From positions 3,658,001-3,722,000 of the forward strand of contig NZ_CP139970.1 of the NCBI RefSeq assembly GCF_034424545.1: a stretch of DNA of 64,000 nt. The letters run 5' to 3'. The stretch comes from Trinickia caryophylli. Its GTDB lineage: Bacteria > Pseudomonadota > Gammaproteobacteria > Burkholderiales > Burkholderiaceae. Of this stretch, positions 15,314-26,300 are shown piece by piece. The translations under genes were made by a program, and so were the position numbers. A model generated the notes under the pieces. It worked only from the letters and a program-made list of their open reading frames with translations. It did no database searches and was not told the DNA's origin. Position 1 is the first letter of the stretch. The number at the start of each line of letters is the position of its first letter.

Positions 15314-17620
15314 ATGCTCGGACGATATCAGGGCCCTTCGCGCCCGGCGGCGCGCGTGCGCCATGCGTCGGCGCGCCGCTGGGCAGGGGCCGCCGCGGCG
15401 GCGCTCGTCGCGGTGCTGGCCGGCTGCAGCGCCGCGGCGGATATGCCGGCGGCGCCCGGTGCGCACTTGCCGCGGCTCGAGGCCGACAAGGCGCGCGCGC
15501 TCGAGATCGAGCGTGCCATCGCGATGCGCTTGCCGTCGGCCGGCGGCATGACGCTCGCGCGTACGCGGCCGTTCACGCTGCGCGATTCGGGCATCGATGC
15601 GACGCTGCTCTTCGCGCGCGATGTCGATTTCCGTGTGACGGGCGAGCTCGGCTTCGAGATTCGAACGATGGCCGCAACGCTTGCGCCGGCGCACGACGGC
15701 GTGCCGATCGTCTTCGACGATCCGGCCAGTGTGACGATCCGCGTGCATCGCGGCGAGGTCGTGCTCGATGCGGCGCGGCTCACCGCCGTCTTCGACCGCT
15801 ACCTCTTCGGCTATCGCGGCTCGCCGCTGCGACGCTTGCGCGTGACGCCTCAGGCCGGCACGCTGCGCATCTCGGGTGAGATGTGGCGCGGCGCATGGGT
15901 CCCGATCGAGCTCATGGGGACGCTCGCGACCGATCGCTCGCGCGGCCCCGATACGCTGATTTTTCATGCGACGCACGTGAGCGTGGCTGGCGTGGCGGCC
16001 GATGCGCTGATGCGCGCCGCACATGTGCGCATGGCCGATCTGCTGACGATTCGCACCCCGCTTGCGCAACTCGCGGGCGACGACGTGGTGATGCGTGCCT
16101 CGCTCTTGATGCCGCCGCCCGCGCTCGACATGACGGTGGCGGCCGTGAACGTGACGAGCGCGGGCGTGGCGCTCGCGCTCGACGACGGCACGCTCCAAGG
16201 CATCGACTGGCCCTCGCACATGCCTGCGCGCGGCATGCTGCTCGTGGGCGGCGACGTGAAGTTCATGCGCTCGATGCCGATGAACATCGACCTCGCGCTT
16301 GTGCCGCTCGAGCCGTTCATGGCCGATGAGCCATTTCGGTTCGATCTCTACCGGTATCGCGAGCAACTGGCCGCCGGGTTCATGACCTTCGACGAACGCG
16401 GGGCATTGACCGTGCACGTACCTTCGGCCGCCGCGCTTGCCGGCGCGAACGAGCGCACGAGCCTCCAGGGTTCGGCTCGCGCACAGTTCAACGACGCACT
16501 CTTGCGTCGCCAGCAGCGCGCGCTGGCCGCTGCGCGCGCCCAATGGCGCGCATCGACCGCCGAGGTGCCGGCAGCCGCCGCTTCATCCACGAAGGAGCAG
16601 GCGCAGGCGGCCGAACCGGCTGACGCGCGCGCCGAACGAGGTCCCACGGGTGGCCCCACGCGCGTGCACATCGAAAACGTCGATTATTTCGTCGCGGGGC
16701 GCATCGGCTTTCACGTGCGCACGCTCGATGCGCAGATGGTGCCCAAGCGCGCGGGCGAGCCTGTGGACCTCGACGATCCGAACCAGTACGACGTACGCAT
16801 CCTCGCGGGCGAGGTGATCGAGCCTTGGCCGGCAATGACGGCGCTCTTCAACGAGTATCTGCTCGATTACGCACCGCGCTCGCTCAACGGCATCGAGCTG
16901 GTCGCGCACGAGGGCCAGCTCCAGGTCAATGGTGGCGTAAAGCTCTGGAATCGCTTTCCGGGGGTATGGATGCCGCTTGCCCTGAGCGGCGGCATCGAGG
17001 TGCTCGACGGGCGCCATATCGCCTATACGCCGACGCGCGTGGAGGTGCTCGGCGTCCCTCAGGCCGGATTGCTGCGAGCGCTCGGCGTGCAGCTTTCGTC
17101 GCTGACGCCGTTCGATCGCAAAGGCGCGCGCCTCGACGGCAACCGCCTCGTGTTCGATCAATACACGGTCTTTCCACCGCCCGCACTGATGGGCGAACTC
17201 GAACGCGCGAGCGTGACCGATGAAGGCCTCGTATTGAAGTTTCGACGGCAACCGTCCGTCGCGCTCTCGCACCCGCCCGCCGGCGCCGGCCCGAGCTACG
17301 TATGGATCGAAGGCGGCGACGTGAAGATGTTCGATTCGCTCGTCGTCAACGCGCGCGCGCTGATTCGCGATACGAGCTCTCCGACCCTGCGTTTCGACTT
17401 GTACGGGTACCGGCGAGACGTGTCGCGGGGTGCGGTGCGGATGGCGCTCGACGGCACGCTTGACGTCTCGCTCGCCCAGCGGGCCGACGCGAGCCCCCCT
17501 GACTGGGCGCCGATGGGCGCGGCGCACGGAGCCGCAGCGGTCAGTATCCGGGCGGGGGCGGCGGAGGCGGCGTGGCGCCGCGGGCCGGCTGCTCGTCGAA
17601 CGACTGGCGATACGCGTTGA
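15314..17620 (+). CDS. duplicated-domain lipoprotein of unknown function
   Basis: 768 aa. The N-terminus carries a signal sequence with lipobox LAGC (VAVLAGCSAAADM). The mature protein holds two long related halves, roughly residues 85-390 and 450-755. Each contains the same order of segments: a GxxGFxxRT strand (GELGFEIRTMAA / GRIGFHVRTLDA), then FDDPASVTIRV / LDDPNQYDVRI, then VSVAGVAADALMRA / VEVLGVPQAGLLRA, then MPPPALDM / FPPPALMG, and finally GGDVKFM / GGDVKMF with RFDLYRYR / RFDLYGYR. A low-complexity Ala/Glu linker separates them. I do not recognise the family; repeated beta-rich modules could suggest lipid or envelope binding. The ATG at 15314 has GGGGGAGG just upstream. The last 80 bp overlap the tail of the convergent glycine-zipper gene. 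Confidence 0.75.
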   Translation: MLGRYQGPSRPAARVRHASARRWAGAAAAALVAVLAGCSAAADMPAAPGAHLPRLEADKARALEIERAIAMRLPSAGGMTLARTRPFTLRDSGIDATLLFARDVDFRVTGELGFEIRTMAATLAPAHDGVPIVFDDPASVTIRVHRGEVVLDAARLTAVFDRYLFGYRGSPLRRLRVTPQAGTLRISGEMWRGAWVPIELMGTLATDRSRGPDTLIFHATHVSVAGVAADALMRAAHVRMADLLTIRTPLAQLAGDDVVMRASLLMPPPALDMTVAAVNVTSAGVALALDDGTLQGIDWPSHMPARGMLLVGGDVKFMRSMPMNIDLALVPLEPFMADEPFRFDLYRYREQLAAGFMTFDERGALTVHVPSAAALAGANERTSLQGSARAQFNDALLRRQQRALAAARAQWRASTAEVPAAAASSTKEQAQAAEPADARAERGPTGGPTRVHIENVDYFVAGRIGFHVRTLDAQMVPKRAGEPVDLDDPNQYDVRILAGEVIEPWPAMTALFNEYLLDYAPRSLNGIELVAHEGQLQVNGGVKLWNRFPGVWMPLALSGGIEVLDGRHIAYTPTRVEVLGVPQAGLLRALGVQLSSLTPFDRKGARLDGNRLVFDQYTVFPPPALMGELERASVTDEGLVLKFRRQPSVALSHPPAGAGPSYVWIEGGDVKMFDSLVVNARALIRDTSSPTLRFDLYGYRRDVSRGAVRMALDGTLDVSLAQRADASPPDWAPMGAAHGAAAVSIRAGAAEAAWRRGPAARRTTGDTR

Positions 17621-18092
17621 CGGCGTTGGCCGGCACCGGCACGCGTTCGCCGGCCGCGTACATGCACTGGATGTAGGCGTAGTCGTAGCGTCGCTGGATG
17701 CCGTAGCCCGAGGCCTGCGCGGTGCCGGCACCAATGGCGCTGCCCGTGAGCAGCCCCGCGCCCGCGCCGATTGCGGCACCTTGCCCGCCGCCGAACGCGG
17801 CGCCGGCCGCCGCGCCCACGGCGGTGCCGAGGGCGGCGCTGCCGACGGCGCTCGACGTCGCGGCCTGGCCGGCGCTGACGCCGCCGACCTGTGCGAGCGC
17901 GTACTGGCGGCACGATGCGTCGTCCGCGCGGAATTGGTCGAAGGTCTTGCCGGTGCCCGGCAGCGCCATGACACTCGGGCCGGACGGCATGACGGTACAA
18001 CCGGCGAGCGCGGCGAGCAGGGCGGCGGCCGGGGCCGCAGCCGCGATGCGCGCCCTCGCGCCGGCGCGAAGCGTGGTTCTCTGGTCGCTCAT
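17541..18092 (-). CDS. glycine-zipper lipoprotein
   Basis: 183 aa. N-terminal signal with lipobox LAGC (LLAALAGCTVMPSG). The centre (about residues 75-125) is a glycine-zipper stretch rich in GxxxG (GTAVGAAAGAAFGGGQGAAI), a membrane-inserting type seen in outer-membrane lipoproteins. The C-terminal part contains RRYDYAYIQCMYAAGERVP, common in Burkholderia proteins of this kind, then a proline tail. The ATG at 18092 lies 1 bp after the stop of the upstream gene (18094-18492), so the two are translationally coupled. Its 3' end overlaps the convergent lipoprotein gene by 80 bp. Confidence 0.85.
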   Translation of the reverse strand: MSDQRTTLRAGARARIAAAAPAAALLAALAGCTVMPSGPSVMALPGTGKTFDQFRADDASCRQYALAQVGGVSAGQAATSSAVGSAALGTAVGAAAGAAFGGGQGAAIGAGAGLLTGSAIGAGTAQASGYGIQRRYDYAYIQCMYAAGERVPVPANAVNAYRQSFDEQPARGATPPPPPPPGY

Positions 18093-18093
18093 A

Positions 18094-18492
18094 TCAGCGT
18101 TTCGGCGCGGGCGGCGTCGCAGGCGTTTCCTGCCAGCCGCCCGGGCATTCCTTGACATAGGGGTAATACGCCTTCGAGGCCCTGCAATACCACCAGGTAC
18201 CGCCGGAGCTCGTGGCGGGCGTGCCCGGTGCCGCCGTCTGCGAACGTTCGATGTAAACATCGGGCTGGGCCGGCTCGATGACGACCGGCGGCGCATAGTA
18301 GGGCGGGGGATACACCGGGTAGGGCGGTGGATACGGCGCGTAGTAGTACGGCGCGGGTACGACCGGAACGGGGTAGATCGGGGCCGGTGGACCGAGGAAA
18401 ACGCCGACGTTCCAATGCGCCGCCTGGGCGGTGCCGCTCAGGCAGACCGCCGCCGTCGCCAGGAGCGCAAGCGAAGCGTTTCGCCATCGCAC
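18094..18492 (-). CDS. exported Pro/Tyr-rich protein with C-terminal WYCR...YPYVKECPGGW motif
   Basis: 132 aa, starting at GTG 18492 with AAGGAG 7 nt upstream. It has a cleavable signal (LLATAAVCLSGTAQA|AHW), a Pro/Tyr repeat region (about residues 38-72, many PYYxPPY units), then a compact end TWWYCRASKAYYPYVKECPG with two Cys that could form a disulfide. I have seen this C-terminal motif in small exported beta-proteobacterial proteins without assigned function. It is coupled to the glycine-zipper gene (1 bp gap), which points to a shared envelope role. Confidence 0.75.
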   Translation of the reverse strand: MRWRNASLALLATAAVCLSGTAQAAHWNVGVFLGPPAPIYPVPVVPAPYYYAPYPPPYPVYPPPYYAPPVVIEPAQPDVYIERSQTAAPGTPATSSGGTWWYCRASKAYYPYVKECPGGWQETPATPPAPKR

Positions 18493-18589
18493 GATGATTC
18501 TCCTTCATGACAAATGGCCCCTTCGAGACGGGGCGCTTATGAAGGCTATGCCAATCGCGGCGCAAGCACCATAACAGGCCGCTTCACAA

Positions 18590-19276
18590 TTATTTCGCGG
18601 GCTTACCGTCGGAGGCGTCGGTGTACCGCCTCGTGCCTTCTTGCGCGCAATCGCCCAGATAGTGGAGCAGCAAGTGTTCGAGATCGCGAAGGGCGGCTTC
18701 GCGATCGGCTATCGATGCATCGAATCTCATGGCGACCGCCGTTTTCATCAGATGCTGGACGACGGCTGCTCGCACGGCGAGCGCGGCGGCCGGCAACCCA
18801 GGCGCCAGTGCCGCGATCATCGCTTCGATCGAACCGCGTATTCGGAGACGTATCGCTTGCGCGGCGGGCAGCGCGAGGTCCGCGGCGTCGACGAGCACGA
18901 CGAACGCCGGATGCTCGGTGCGGAATCGCGCGAAGAGGGTGGTGAGCCGGGCGGCGAGCGATGCGGCGTCGCCGCCCGACGCGAGTGCGCGCAGCGCGTC
19001 CAGTGCATCGACGAGCGCACTCGTGTACTGCTCCATCAGTGCGGCGGCGATCTGTTCCTTTGTGGGAAAAAACTGATAAAGCGAACCGATCGACGACTCG
19101 GCGCGCGCCGCGATGGCCGTCATGGTCGCCGCTTCGTACCCCTTCTCCGCGAACTCGACGCTTGCCGCTTCGAGCAGACGCGCCACCCGTGCCCGCCCGC
19201 GGGCGCGGGCCGGTGCTTTGGGTGCCGAGGCCTCGGCCGGCGCCGAATGACTTGACTTTTGTGAGGTCATCCTCAT
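18590..19276 (-). CDS. TetR/AcrR-family repressor
   Basis: 228 aa (or 226 from the ATG at 19270). The N-terminus has an Ala/Pro/Arg-rich extension, then a TetR HTH at about residues 28-75: LLEAASVEFAEKGYEAATMT followed by SSIGSLYQFFPTKEQI. The C-terminal part is helical and probably the ligand/dimer domain. Divergent from the isochorismatase-like gene with two clear dyads between them, so it should repress both. The inducer is unknown. Confidence 0.9.
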   Translation of the reverse strand: MRMTSQKSSHSAPAEASAPKAPARARGRARVARLLEAASVEFAEKGYEAATMTAIAARAESSIGSLYQFFPTKEQIAAALMEQYTSALVDALDALRALASGGDAASLAARLTTLFARFRTEHPAFVVLVDAADLALPAAQAIRLRIRGSIEAMIAALAPGLPAAALAVRAAVVQHLMKTAVAMRFDASIADREAALRDLEHLLLHYLGDCAQEGTRRYTDASDGKPAK

Positions 19277-19303
19277 ATATTAAATGTGAGTCGAGCCTCA
19301 CAA
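19262..19303. promoter_or_regulatory. twin TetR operators and promoter between TetR and hydrolase genes
   Basis: Two adjacent dyads: TGAGGTCATCCTCA at 19262-19275, overlapping the TetR start codon region, and TGTGAG-N6-CTCACA at 19285-19302. The outer arms TTGTGAGG (19259-19266) and CCTCACAA (19296-19303) also pair. An AT-rich TATATTAAAT lies between them at 19276-19285 and could be a -10 region. The layout fits autorepression plus control of the hydrolase. Confidence 0.65.
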
Positions 19304-19339
19304 TACAGGCTCGCGTCCATTCGTTCAACCGAGGCCAAC

Positions 19340-19939
19340 ATGCTGCAGAACCTGGATCCCCATACCACCGCGCTCGTGCTGATCGACCTTCAGCAGGGCA
19401 TTCTCGGCTTCGGCAAGGCGCCACGCAGCGGCGAAGCCGCCTTGACGGCTGGCGCCAAGCTCGCCAAGCGCTTTCGCCGGATCGGAGCGCCGGTCGTGCT
19501 CGTACGCGTAGGCTGGAGCGCCGACTTCGGCGACGCGCTGAAACAGCCCGTCGATCGACCCACGCCTATGGACGGCGGCCTGCCTGCCAACTGGTGGGAC
19601 TTCCCCGCGGAGCTCGAAACGAGCCCAAGCGATATCCTGATCACCAAACGTCAATGGGGCGCGTTCCACGGCACGGAACTCGATTTGCAGTTGCGCCGGC
19701 GCGGTGTTCGCACGATCGTGCTGGGTGGCGTGTCGACCAACGTCGGGGTCGAATCGACCGCACGCGCCGCCTTTGAGCACGGTTATGCGCTCGTGCTGGT
19801 AGAGGATGCGATGAGTTGCGTCGCCGCCGAGCAGCATCGGGCATCGGTGGAATATATTTTCCCAAGGCTCGGGCTCGTCCGCTCGTCGGAAGAGGTGCTT
19901 GCGGCGCTGCCCGGCCCAGCCGATTCGCGCGGCGCTTGA
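19340..19939 (+). CDS. isochorismatase-like hydrolase
   Basis: 199 aa, cysteine-hydrolase superfamily fold. The conserved Asp is in ALVLIDLQQG (D16) and the Lys in ILITKRQWGAF (K103). The nucleophile position reads GGVSTNVGVESTARAA, with Gly126 where nicotinamidase-type members have Cys. EntB-like isochorismatases also lack that Cys, so vinyl-ether hydrolysis or another non-thiol reaction is possible. The downstream cis-peptide region is normal. The ATG at 19340 is chosen for the GAGG upstream; an earlier in-frame ATG at 19286 lies within the operator. Under likely TetR control. Substrate unknown. Confidence 0.8.
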   Translation: MLQNLDPHTTALVLIDLQQGILGFGKAPRSGEAALTAGAKLAKRFRRIGAPVVLVRVGWSADFGDALKQPVDRPTPMDGGLPANWWDFPAELETSPSDILITKRQWGAFHGTELDLQLRRRGVRTIVLGGVSTNVGVESTARAAFEHGYALVLVEDAMSCVAAEQHRASVEYIFPRLGLVRSSEEVLAALPGPADSRGA

Positions 19940-20023
19940 AGGCGCGCCGGGGTGTTCCGGCGACGGGCAACGAGCGGCCCGCAATACGGCTCGATGCGGC
20001 CGCCCTTCGCCGCGACGGCGCCC

Positions 20024-23000
20024 TCAGTGTTCCTGGCCGCGGACGGCCGGCGAGGCGCGCCGCCGGTCCCACCAGACACGCAGCCGGTCCATGTAGAGAT
20101 AGACGACGGGCGTCGTATAGAGCGTGAGCATCTGGCTCACGATGAGCCCGCCGACGATCGAAATGCCGAGCGGCGAGCGCAGCTCCGCGCCCTCGCCGGT
20201 GCCGAAGGCAAGCGGCAATGCCCCGAGCAGGGCCGCGCAGGTCGTCATGAGGATGGGCCGAAAGCGCAGCAGGCAGGCGCTGCGGATCGCCTCGACTGAA
20301 GACATGCCCTGGCGCGATGCCTCGATGGCAAAGTCGATCATCATGATCGCGTTTTTCTTCACGATGCCGATGAGCAGAATCACGCCGATCAACGCGATGA
20401 TGCTGAACTCCGTCTTGAAGAGCAGCAGCGCGAGCAGCGCCCCCACGCCCGCCGAAGGAAGCGTCGAGAGAATCGTCACGGGATGGATGTAGCTCTCGTA
20501 GAGAATGCCCAGCACGATATAGACGGCGGCGAGCGCGGCAAGAATCAGGAGCGGCATGTTCGACACCGACTGCTGGAACGCCTGCGCCGTACCGGAAAAG
20601 CTGCCGTGGATGGTACCCGGCATGCCGATGTCGGCCATCGTCTCCTCGATCGCGCGCGTGGCGTCCGAGAGCGACTTGCCGGGCGGCAGGTTGAACGAGA
20701 TCGTCGAGGCCACGAACGAGCCCTGGTGATTGACGGAAAGCGGCGTATTGCCGGGTCCGAACGAGGCGATGGCCGAGAGCGGCACCATCGTTTCGGCGGA
20801 GGTCGACACAGCGGAACCCGTCGACGCGCTCGACTTGCCGCTCGCCGCGATCGAGTTGGTGGCGAGATTGCGAGCGGCGTCCGTTGCGATCGTGGCCGCG
20901 CTCGTGCCTGTGCTGCCACTGCCACCGCTCGCGGCGGCGGACGCAGTCACGGTCCCGGCCACCGCATTCGTCGATTGCGTACCGCCTGCGCTGCCGCCGG
21001 ACGTGCTCACGTAGATCTGCTTGAGCATGTCCGGGCTCTGCCAATAGCGCGGGGCGACCTCCATGACGACGTGATACTGGTTGAGCGGGTTGTAGATCGT
21101 CGAGACCTGGCGCTGGCCGAACGCGTCGTAGAGCGTGTTGTCGATCTGCGAAGGCGTGATCTTGTAGCGCGCGGCGCTCCTGCGATCGATCGTCACCATC
21201 GATTCGAGGCCGCCTTGCTGCTGATCCGAGTTGACGTCGATGAGTTCCGCCCGGCGCTTGAGCGCCTCCGTGAGCTTGGGGGTCCATTCGTCGAGATCGG
21301 CCGAGGAGTCGCCGAGCAGCGTGAACTGGTATTGCGCGTTCGACATGCGGCCGCCGACGCGGATGTCCTGCACGGGCTGCAGAAACGTCTGCGCGCCCGC
21401 CACGTGCGAGAGCGGGCCACGCAGCTGCGCGATGACCTGATCGGCCGAGGCCTTGCGTGCCTTGCCTTTCGGTTTGAGCGAGATGAACATGAAGCCGGAG
21501 TTCGTCTGCCGGCCGCCCGTGAAGCCGGTGACGGTGTCGACGTTCTGGTTCGCCTGCACGATACGCATCATTTCGGCGAACTTCGTCTTCATCAACTGGA
21601 ACGATGTGCTCTGATCGGCCATGATGCCGCCGATCAGCCGCCCCGTGTCCTGCTGCGGGAAGAAACCCTTGGGCACGGCCACGTAGAGATAGACGTTGAG
21701 CGCCACGGTGCCCGCCAGGATCGCAATGACGATCGCCGGATGCGCGAGGGCCCAGCCGAGCGTGCGCCCGTAGCCGGCGGCGAGCCGCGCGAAGCCGCTT
21801 TCGAGCCGGCGCGCAAGCGGGCCTTCCTCGCGGCGCTCGTGGGCCGGGCGCAGCAGCCGCGAGCACATCATGGGCGTGACTGTCAGCGACACGGCGAGCG
21901 AAACGGCGATCGCAAGCGAAAGCGTCACGGCGAATTCGCGGAAGATGCGCCCCACGATGCCGCCCATCAACAGGATCGGCAGGAACACGGCCACGAGCGA
22001 GATACTGATGGACATGACCGTGAAGCCCACCTCGCTCGCGCCGAGGTAGGCGGCGCGCATCGGCGGCACGCCTGCTTCGATGTGCCGCGAGATATTTTCG
22101 AGTACGACGATCGCGTCGTCCACGACGAAACCCGTCGCGATGATGAGGGCCATCAGCGACAGATTGTCGATCGAGTAGCCAAGCAGATACATGGCCCCGA
22201 ACGTGCCGATGATCGAGATCGGAACGGCCACGCTCGGGATCAACGTCGCGCGCCAGTTGCGCAGGAACACGAATACCACGGACACGACGAGCGCCACGGC
22301 GATCAGCAGCGTACGCTCCGTATCCTTGAGCGACGAGCGGATCGTCGTCGAACGGTCGACGACGGGTTCGACGTCCACGGCGGCCGGCAGCGAGGCCTTG
22401 AGTGTCGGGATGAGGCCGATCACGCGGTCGACTGTTTCGACGATGTTGGCGCCGGGCTGCCGATAGAGAATGACGAGCACCGAGCGCTTGCCGTTCGACA
22501 GGCCGAGGTTGCGCAGATCTTCCACCGAATCGACGACTTCGGCGACGTCCGAAAGCTTGACGGCCGCGCCGTTGCGGTAAGCGATGACGAGGTCCTTGTA
22601 TTGCGCGGCCCTCGTCGCCTGATCGTTCGTGTAGAGCTGTACGGTATGCGGCCCGAACTCGATCGCGCCTTTCGGGCTGTGAGCATTGGCGGCGGCGAGC
22701 GCGGCGCGCACGTCCTCGAGACCGATGCCGTAGTGAAACAGCGCCTGCGGCTCGAGCTCGACGCGCACGGCGGGGCTCGCCGAGCCGCTCACGTCCACCT
22801 CGCCCACGCCGTCCACCTGCGAGAGGGCTTGCTGCAACACGGTCGACGCGGCGTCGTAGAGCTGGCCGGGCGTCATCGTCGGCGAGCTCAGCGCGAGTAC
22901 GAGGATCGGGGCGTCGGACGGGTTGTACTTGTGATAGGTCGGGTTGCTGCGCAGGCTCGTCGGCAAGTCCGCGCGCGCCGCGTTGATCGCGGCCTGCACG

Positions 23001-23320
23001 TCGCGCGCCGCGCCGTCGATGTCGCGGTTCAGGCCGAACTGCAGCGTGATGCGCGTATAGCCGACGGCGCTTTGCGACGTCATTTCGGTGACGTCGGCGA
23101 TCTGGCCCAGGTGCCGTTCGAGCGGGCTCGCCACGCTCGTGGCCATCGTTTCCGGGCTCGCGCCTGCCATCTGCGCCATGACGGTGATCGTCGGGAAGTC
23201 GATCTGCGGCAACGGCGCGACCGGCAGCCTCACGAACGCAAAGAACCCCGCCAGCGCGATGCCGATCGCGAGCAGGGTCGTGGCGACGGGCCGGGAAATG
23301 AAGGGGCGGGAGAGATTCAT
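20024..23320 (-). CDS. mdtC: RND multidrug efflux inner-membrane pump, MdtC/MuxC-like
   Basis: 1098 aa, with 12 expected transmembrane helices, two large periplasmic loops and proton-coupled drug export. The N-terminus [17 protein letters not shown] and [19 protein letters not shown] are typical for MdtC/MuxC heteromeric pump subunits. TM4 carries the DD pair ([16 protein letters not shown]). E. coli MdtC has 1025 aa; much of the excess is a Ser/Gly/Ala/Thr-rich insertion at about residues 770-845 in the second periplasmic loop. Start is taken at ATG 23320 rather than 23335. The gene is third in the operon after the adaptor and the MdtB-like gene; no outer-membrane factor follows. Confidence 0.9.
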   Translation of the reverse strand: MNLSRPFISRPVATTLLAIGIALAGFFAFVRLPVAPLPQIDFPTITVMAQMAGASPETMATSVASPLERHLGQIADVTEMTSQSAVGYTRITLQFGLNRDIDGAARDVQAAINAARADLPTSLRSNPTYHKYNPSDAPILVLALSSPTMTPGQLYDAASTVLQQALSQVDGVGEVDVSGSASPAVRVELEPQALFHYGIGLEDVRAALAAANAHSPKGAIEFGPHTVQLYTNDQATRAAQYKDLVIAYRNGAAVKLSDVAEVVDSVEDLRNLGLSNGKRSVLVILYRQPGANIVETVDRVIGLIPTLKASLPAAVDVEPVVDRSTTIRSSLKDTERTLLIAVALVVSVVFVFLRNWRATLIPSVAVPISIIGTFGAMYLLGYSIDNLSLMALIIATGFVVDDAIVVLENISRHIEAGVPPMRAAYLGASEVGFTVMSISISLVAVFLPILLMGGIVGRIFREFAVTLSLAIAVSLAVSLTVTPMMCSRLLRPAHERREEGPLARRLESGFARLAAGYGRTLGWALAHPAIVIAILAGTVALNVYLYVAVPKGFFPQQDTGRLIGGIMADQSTSFQLMKTKFAEMMRIVQANQNVDTVTGFTGGRQTNSGFMFISLKPKGKARKASADQVIAQLRGPLSHVAGAQTFLQPVQDIRVGGRMSNAQYQFTLLGDSSADLDEWTPKLTEALKRRAELIDVNSDQQQGGLESMVTIDRRSAARYKITPSQIDNTLYDAFGQRQVSTIYNPLNQYHVVMEVAPRYWQSPDMLKQIYVSTSGGSAGGTQSTNAVAGTVTASAAASGGSGSTGTSAATIATDAARNLATNSIAASGKSSASTGSAVSTSAETMVPLSAIASFGPGNTPLSVNHQGSFVASTISFNLPPGKSLSDATRAIEETMADIGMPGTIHGSFSGTAQAFQQSVSNMPLLILAALAAVYIVLGILYESYIHPVTILSTLPSAGVGALLALLLFKTEFSIIALIGVILLIGIVKKNAIMMIDFAIEASRQGMSSVEAIRSACLLRFRPILMTTCAALLGALPLAFGTGEGAELRSPLGISIVGGLIVSQMLTLYTTPVVYLYMDRLRVWWDRRRASPAVRGQEH

Positions 23321-23365
23321 CGCGTCCCTCCGCACGAGCGGTAGCGGATGCCGAGACGGTTCATG

Positions 23366-26300
23366 TCACGTGCCTGCGTCGCTCGGGCCGCGGCTCGCCG
23401 GCGGCATGCCGAAGCGTTCGCGCAGCCGGCGCGCGAGCGAATCGAAGCCGAGGTAGATGACGGGCGTCGTGAAGAGCGTGAGCAACTGGCTCACGAGCAG
23501 GCCGCCCGCAATGGCGATGCCGAGCGGATGGCGCAGCTCCGAGCCCACGCCGGTGCCGAGCATGAGCGGCAGCGCGCCGAGGAGCGCCGCCATCGTCGTC
23601 ATGAGAATCGGCCTGAAGCGCAGCAGGCAAGCCTGATAGATGGCCTCGCGCGGCGATTTTCCTTCCTCGCGCTCGGCCTCCAATGCGAAGTCGATCATCA
23701 TGATCGCGTTCTTCTTCACGATGCCGATCAGCAGCACGATGCCGATGATGCCGATGATGTCGAGGTCATGGCCCGAAATCATCAGTGCGAGCAGCGCCCC
23801 CACGCCGGCCGAGGGCAGGGTCGAGAGAATCGTGATCGGATGGATGAAGCTCTCGTAGAGCACGCCGAGCACGATGTACATGGTGACGATGGCGGCCAGG
23901 ATCAGAAACAGTTCGTTCGAAAGCGAGGCCTGGAACGCGAGTGCCGCGCCCTGGAAGCGCGTCTGAAACGAGGCCGGCAGGCCGATCGCGGTTTCGGCCG
24001 CGCGGATCGCCTTGACGGCTTGCCCGAGCGAGGCGCCCGGCGCGAGGTTGAACGAGATCGTCGTGGCCGGAAACTGACCGAGGTGCGTGACGAGCAGCGG
24101 GGCGGGGCGCTCGATGAATTTCGCGATGGACGTGAGCGGCACCTGTCCGCTCGTCGTGGTGGACGAAGGCAGGTAGATCGACTTGAGCGCGTCCATGTAG
24201 TGCTGCATCTGCGGCTCCGCCTCGAGGATCACGCGATACTGATTCGACTGAGTGAAGATCGTCGAAATGATCCGCTGCCCGAAGGCGTCGTAGAGCGCGT
24301 TGTCGACGGTGGCAGGCGTGATGCCGAAACGGGCGGCGCTCGCGCGGTCGATTTCGACGTAGACGGAGCGTCCGCTTTGCTGCAGATCGGTGGCGACGTC
24401 GGCGAGTTCGGGCGCAGCCTTGAGCCGCTCGACGAGCTTCGGCACCCAGTTCGCGAACTCGTCGGCGTTGGGGTCGGTCAACATGAACTGATACTGCGTC
24501 GGGCTGACCGTCGAGTCGATCGTGAGGTCCTGCACGGGCTGCATGAAAAGCGAAATGCCCGGTACGTCCGCCACCTCGCCCGCGATGTCGCGAATGATGC
24601 TGCTCGCACCGGCGCTGCGTTCGCTCGCGGGCTTGAGATTGATCAGCATGCGCCCGCTGTTGAGCGTAATGTTGGTGCCGTCCACGCCGATGAACGACGT
24701 GAGGCTTTCGACGTTCGGGTTGCGCAGGATCACCTCGGCGAGCGCGCTTTGGCGATCGGCCATCGCTCCGTACGAGATCGATTGCGGCGCTTGGGTGATG
24801 GCCTGGATCACACCGGTATCCTGCACCGGAAAGAACCCTTTCGGGATCACGACATAGAGCACCCCCGTCAGCACGAGGGTGAGCACGGCCACGACGAGGG
24901 TCGAGCGCTGGCGCGCCAATACCCATTCGAGCGCGATGCCGTAGCGCGCGATCACGGCGTCGATGAGCGCATGCGCCTTCGCCTCGAAGCGGCGGCTTTC
25001 GGGCGGCGTATGGCGCAGCAGCTTCGCGCACATCATCGGCACGAGCGTGAGCGAGACGACGGCCGAGATGACGATCGTCACGGCGAGCGTGATCGCGAAC
25101 TCGTGGAACAGGCGTCCCACCACGTCGCCCATGAATAGAAGCGGAATCAGCACCGCGATGAGCGAGACCGTGAGCGAGATGATCGTGAAGCCGATCTGCC
25201 GTGAGCCCTTGAGCGCCGCCTCCAGCGGTGAATCGCCCGCTTCGACGTAGCGCGCGATGTTCTCGATCATGACGATTGCGTCGTCGACGACGAAGCCCGT
25301 GGCAATGGTCAGCGCCATCAGCGAGAGATTGTCGAGCGAGAAACCCGCCAGATACATGACGGCGAGCGTGCCGATCAGCGAAAGCGGTACTGAGAGGCTC
25401 GGAATGACCGTTGCGTAGATATTGGCGAGAAAGAGGTACATCACGAGCACCACGAGCACGACGGAGGCGGCGAGCTCGAACTGCACGTCGCGCACCGAGG
25501 CGCGGATCGTGGTCGTGCGATCGGTGACGACGGCCACGTCGAGCGAGGCCGGCAACGAGGCGCGCAACTGCGGCAGGATTGCCTTGATGCTGTCGACAAC
25601 TTGAATCACGTTCGCGCCAGGCTGGCGCTGCACGTTGAGCAGAATCGCGGGCGTGACGCCCTGCTGCGTGCCGATCCAGGCGCCGAGCCGGGTGTTCTCG
25701 GCGCCGTCGACGATCTTCGCCACGTCCGTCAGCATGACCGGGCGGCCGCTCTTGTAGGCGACGATCGCACTCTGGTACGCGCTCGCATCGGTCAACTGGT
25801 CGTTGGCGTTGATCGCGTAGTTGCGCGTCGGCCCGTCGAAGTTGCCCTTCGGCGTATTCACGTTCAGATTCGCGACCGTCGTGCGGAGATCGTCGAGATT
25901 GAGGCCGTAGGCCGCGAGCGCGAGCGGGTTGGCCTGAATCCGCACGGCGGGGCGGTTACCGCCCGCGAGACTCACGAGGCCGACGCCCGCCACCTGCGAG
26001 ATCTTCTGCGCGAGCCGCGTGTCGGCGAGATTCTGCAATTGCGTGAGCGGCATCGTCTTCGACGTGATCGCGAGCGTGAGGATCGGAGCATCGGCCGGGT
26101 TGACCTTGGCGTAGATCGGCGGCGCCGGCAGATCCGACGGCAGCAGGTTGCCGGCCGCGTTGATGGCGGCCTGGACTTCCTGCTCGGCTACGTCGAGCGG
26201 CAGATCGAGGCTGAACTGCAGCGTGATGATCGACGAGCCGGCCGAACTTTGCGAGCTCATCTGATTGAGCGACGGCATCTGGCCGAACTGCCGTTCGAGC

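Noticed and set aside
20483..23344. 953-codon open frame antisense to the MdtC-like gene
   Set aside because: Asp/Arg/His-rich nonsense composition; the opposite strand encodes a complete RND pump.
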